From contig JAJAYU010000192.1 in NCBI GenBank assembly GCA_026786125.1, positions 1 through 6,940 on the forward strand: a DNA stretch of 6,940 bases, in the 5' to 3' direction. The notes below the pieces were generated by a model. The model was not told where the DNA came from and searched no databases. It saw nothing but the letters and a program-made list of their open reading frames with translations. The first letter of the stretch is position 1; each line of letters begins with the position of its first letter. Position numbers and translations under genes: made by a program. The stretch is from Chamaesiphon sp. (GTDB lineage: Bacteria > Cyanobacteriota > Cyanobacteriia > Cyanobacteriales > Chamaesiphonaceae). Below are positions 6,121 through 6,940 of this stretch, one piece after another.

Positions 6121-6131
6121 CCCATTTTCCT

Positions 6132-6650
6132 ATGAATCCCGTTGTCCTCACCTTAATTGAAGTCCTAGTTGTAATTGGTGGATAGCGATTAGTTGGGTGG
6201 TTATTTAGATCGATCGGGCAGCCTTTAGTAATTGGTGAAATTGTTGCAGGTATTGCCTTATGACCTTCATTATTAGGTTGGCTGGCTCCAGATTTAGCGG
6301 GTGCATTATTTCCTCAAACTGCGATCCCTTTTCTGAATGTATTGTCGCAGATTGGCTTGATCTTTTTCATGTTTTTGATTGGCTTAGAATTAGATCCAAA
6401 ATACTTACAGGGCAATCTCAAGACAGCCATTGTGACATCAGGTGTCAGTATTTTAGTACCGTTTTCCTTAGCTGGAATCTTATCATTATTAATTTATCCA
6501 GTCCTTTCGAATAATGGTGTTTCGTTTACGGCATTTGCCTTATTTTTAGGTGCGGCGATGTCGATTACGGCATTTCCAGTATTGGCAAGAATTATCACTG
6601 AAAATAATCTCCAGAATACGCGACTGGGTACTCTTGCATTGGGAGCATAA
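6132..6650 (+). pseudogene. Decayed, truncated CPA2 cation:proton antiporter (Kef/NapA type), N-terminal part
   Basis: A single frame from ATG 6132 reads like the first five membrane segments of a sodium or potassium/proton antiporter of the inner membrane. Segments: about 4-17; a second with Q-P-L-V-I-G-E-I-V-A-G-I-A-L; a third with L-S-Q-I-G-L-I-F-F-M-F-L-I-G-L-E-L-D; a fourth near 6427-6510; and a fifth with the family signature M-S-I-T-A-F-P-V-L-A-R-I. TAG interrupts codon 18 (6183-6185) and TGA codon 44 (6261-6263, where the family has Gly, so GGA to TGA is likely). After L-G-A, where relatives continue into A-x-D-D-x-x-A-W, a TAA (6648-6650) ends the frame and homology is lost. Full-length relatives have 10-13 segments. 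An internal ATG (6342) could give 102 residues, but not a working transporter. Confidence 0.85.
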
Positions 6651-6658
6651 CACTTTTG

Positions 6659-6680
6659 CGATGAGTATAAATACTCATCG
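6659..6680. repeat. Perfect 10-bp-arm hairpin right after the antiporter break point
   Basis: CGATGAGTAT (6659-6668) and ATACTCATCG (6671-6680) are exact inverse complements separated by AA. It lies 9 bp beyond the point where antiporter homology stops, so it belongs to the foreign or rearranged segment. It could be a mobile-element subterminal structure, an operator, or a terminator without a T run. Confidence 0.5.
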
Positions 6681-6700
6681 AGAGGAGATCGATACTTAGA

Positions 6701-6835
6701 TCCCACATTCCGCACTTCACTTTTTTGATCGCGAAGATCCGCCGATTCAGGCATGTTGCCAGTTGTATTTTGAAAATTGAGACCACGTAAAATTAGGCTT
6801 TTTTCATGCTACTTATCCTAAGTGCGGAATGTGGG
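6701..6835. mobile_element. Possible MITE or insertion-sequence remnant bounded by 16-bp inverted repeats
   Basis: CCCACATTCCGCACTT (6702-6717) recurs exactly inverted as AAGTGCGGAATGTGGG (6820-6835). TTAGA stands immediately outside each end (6696-6700 and 6836-6840, with one extra T on the left), as a 5-bp target duplication would. The 102-bp interior has no convincing ORF. Alternatively the right copy is the left terminus of the element whose gene begins at 6876, and the left copy is an inverted remnant of another copy. I cannot assign an IS family from the ends alone. Confidence 0.45.
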
Positions 6836-6841
6836 TTAGAG

Positions 6842-6847
6842 TATAAT
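6842..6847 (+). promoter_or_regulatory. Candidate -10 box upstream of the right-edge ORF
   Basis: TATAAT lies 29 bp before ATG 6876 and just inside the GTGGG end motif. No good -35 hexamer is seen at the expected distance, so it is only a candidate promoter for the possible transposase gene. Confidence 0.3.
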
Positions 6848-6875
6848 TAAAGCTATCAACAATGGCCGAAAAATA

Positions 6876-6940
6876 ATGACTCCAGAACAAACAAGAAACC
6901 TGAAAGAATACTCTAGAGCAATTGCCGACATATTATATAC
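6876..6940 (+). CDS. Start of a possible insertion-sequence transposase, ISKra4-like (3' end outside window)
   Basis: Twenty-one codons are visible before the window ends, beginning M-T-P-E-Q-T-R-N-L-K-E-Y and continuing S-R-A-I-A-D-I-L-Y. The pattern M-T-P-E-x-x-x-x-L followed by I-A-x-I-L-Y resembles, from memory, the N-terminus of cyanobacterial ISKra4-family DDE transposases. The setting agrees: a TATAAT box and a repeated terminal-like sequence lie 29-56 bp upstream. With so little protein visible this is a tentative call; any helical N-terminus could look similar. No clear Shine-Dalgarno sequence precedes the ATG. Confidence 0.4.
   Translation, partial: MTPEQTRNLKEYSRAIADILY

Noticed and set aside
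6132..6263. Stop-codon readthrough or recoding in the antiporter
   Set aside because: Two different stops, TAG and TGA, occur close together in a gene that is also truncated; decay explains this more simply, and no recoding structure was seen.
6494..6786. Minus-strand open frames of 63-86 codons across the antiporter end and repeat region
   Set aside because: They cross the inverted repeats and antiporter antisense and show no coding motifs.

Overview
The window looks like a chromosomal segment of a cyanobacterium. The evidence is a rimP-nusA pair with cyanobacterial-type NusA (N-terminal domain, S1, two KH domains, no acidic C-terminal repeats), several heptanucleotide short tandem repeats, a hairpin of the GTTGGGTT...AACCCAAC kind that recurs between cyanobacterial genes, and 14 copies of CGATCG (the core of the cyanobacterial HIP1 site) in 6.9 kb. 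The full GCGATCGC octamer was not found. The genus cannot be fixed; a Chamaesiphon-like or related filamentous or unicellular lineage is only a guess.

Layout, left to right. 1-1721: the 3' part of rimP (ribosome maturation), then nusA (transcription elongation and termination), with a hairpin-forming heptamer-repeat spacer between them. 1775-1803: a strong hairpin that closes this block. 1884-2630: a Uma2-family (DUF820) PD-(D/E)XK nuclease-like gene, followed by a second, related hairpin. 2795-4279: gltD, the small subunit of NAD(P)H-dependent glutamate synthase, standing without gltB. 4286-4372: an 87-bp element bounded by perfect 15-bp inverted repeats. 4410-4619: a 69-codon gene of unknown function with a good ribosome binding site. 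4672-4926 (minus): ylxR/rnpM, the RNA-binding protein whose gene normally lies directly behind nusA; here it is about 3 kb away and inverted. 5066-5932: a patatin-like protein with a degenerate catalytic motif, divergent from ylxR. 5942-6120: a repeat-rich spacer. 6132-6650: the decayed N-terminal part of a CPA2 (Kef/NapA-type) cation:proton antiporter, with two in-frame stops and an abrupt loss of homology. 6651-6875: hairpins and a pair of inverted 16-bp repeats that look like mobile-element ends. 6876-6940: the start of an ORF that resembles an insertion-sequence transposase.

How the genes work together: rimP, nusA and ylxR belong to the conserved rimP-nusA-ylxR-infB translation/transcription operon, which is broken here; infB is not in the window. 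gltD acts in ammonium assimilation. The Uma2 gene, patatin-like gene, small ORF and antiporter remnant look like unrelated single genes. I found no convincing undescribed multigene system. The noteworthy content is the operon break-up, the density and variety of small repeats at gene ends, and the gene decay next to probable mobile-element termini on the right.
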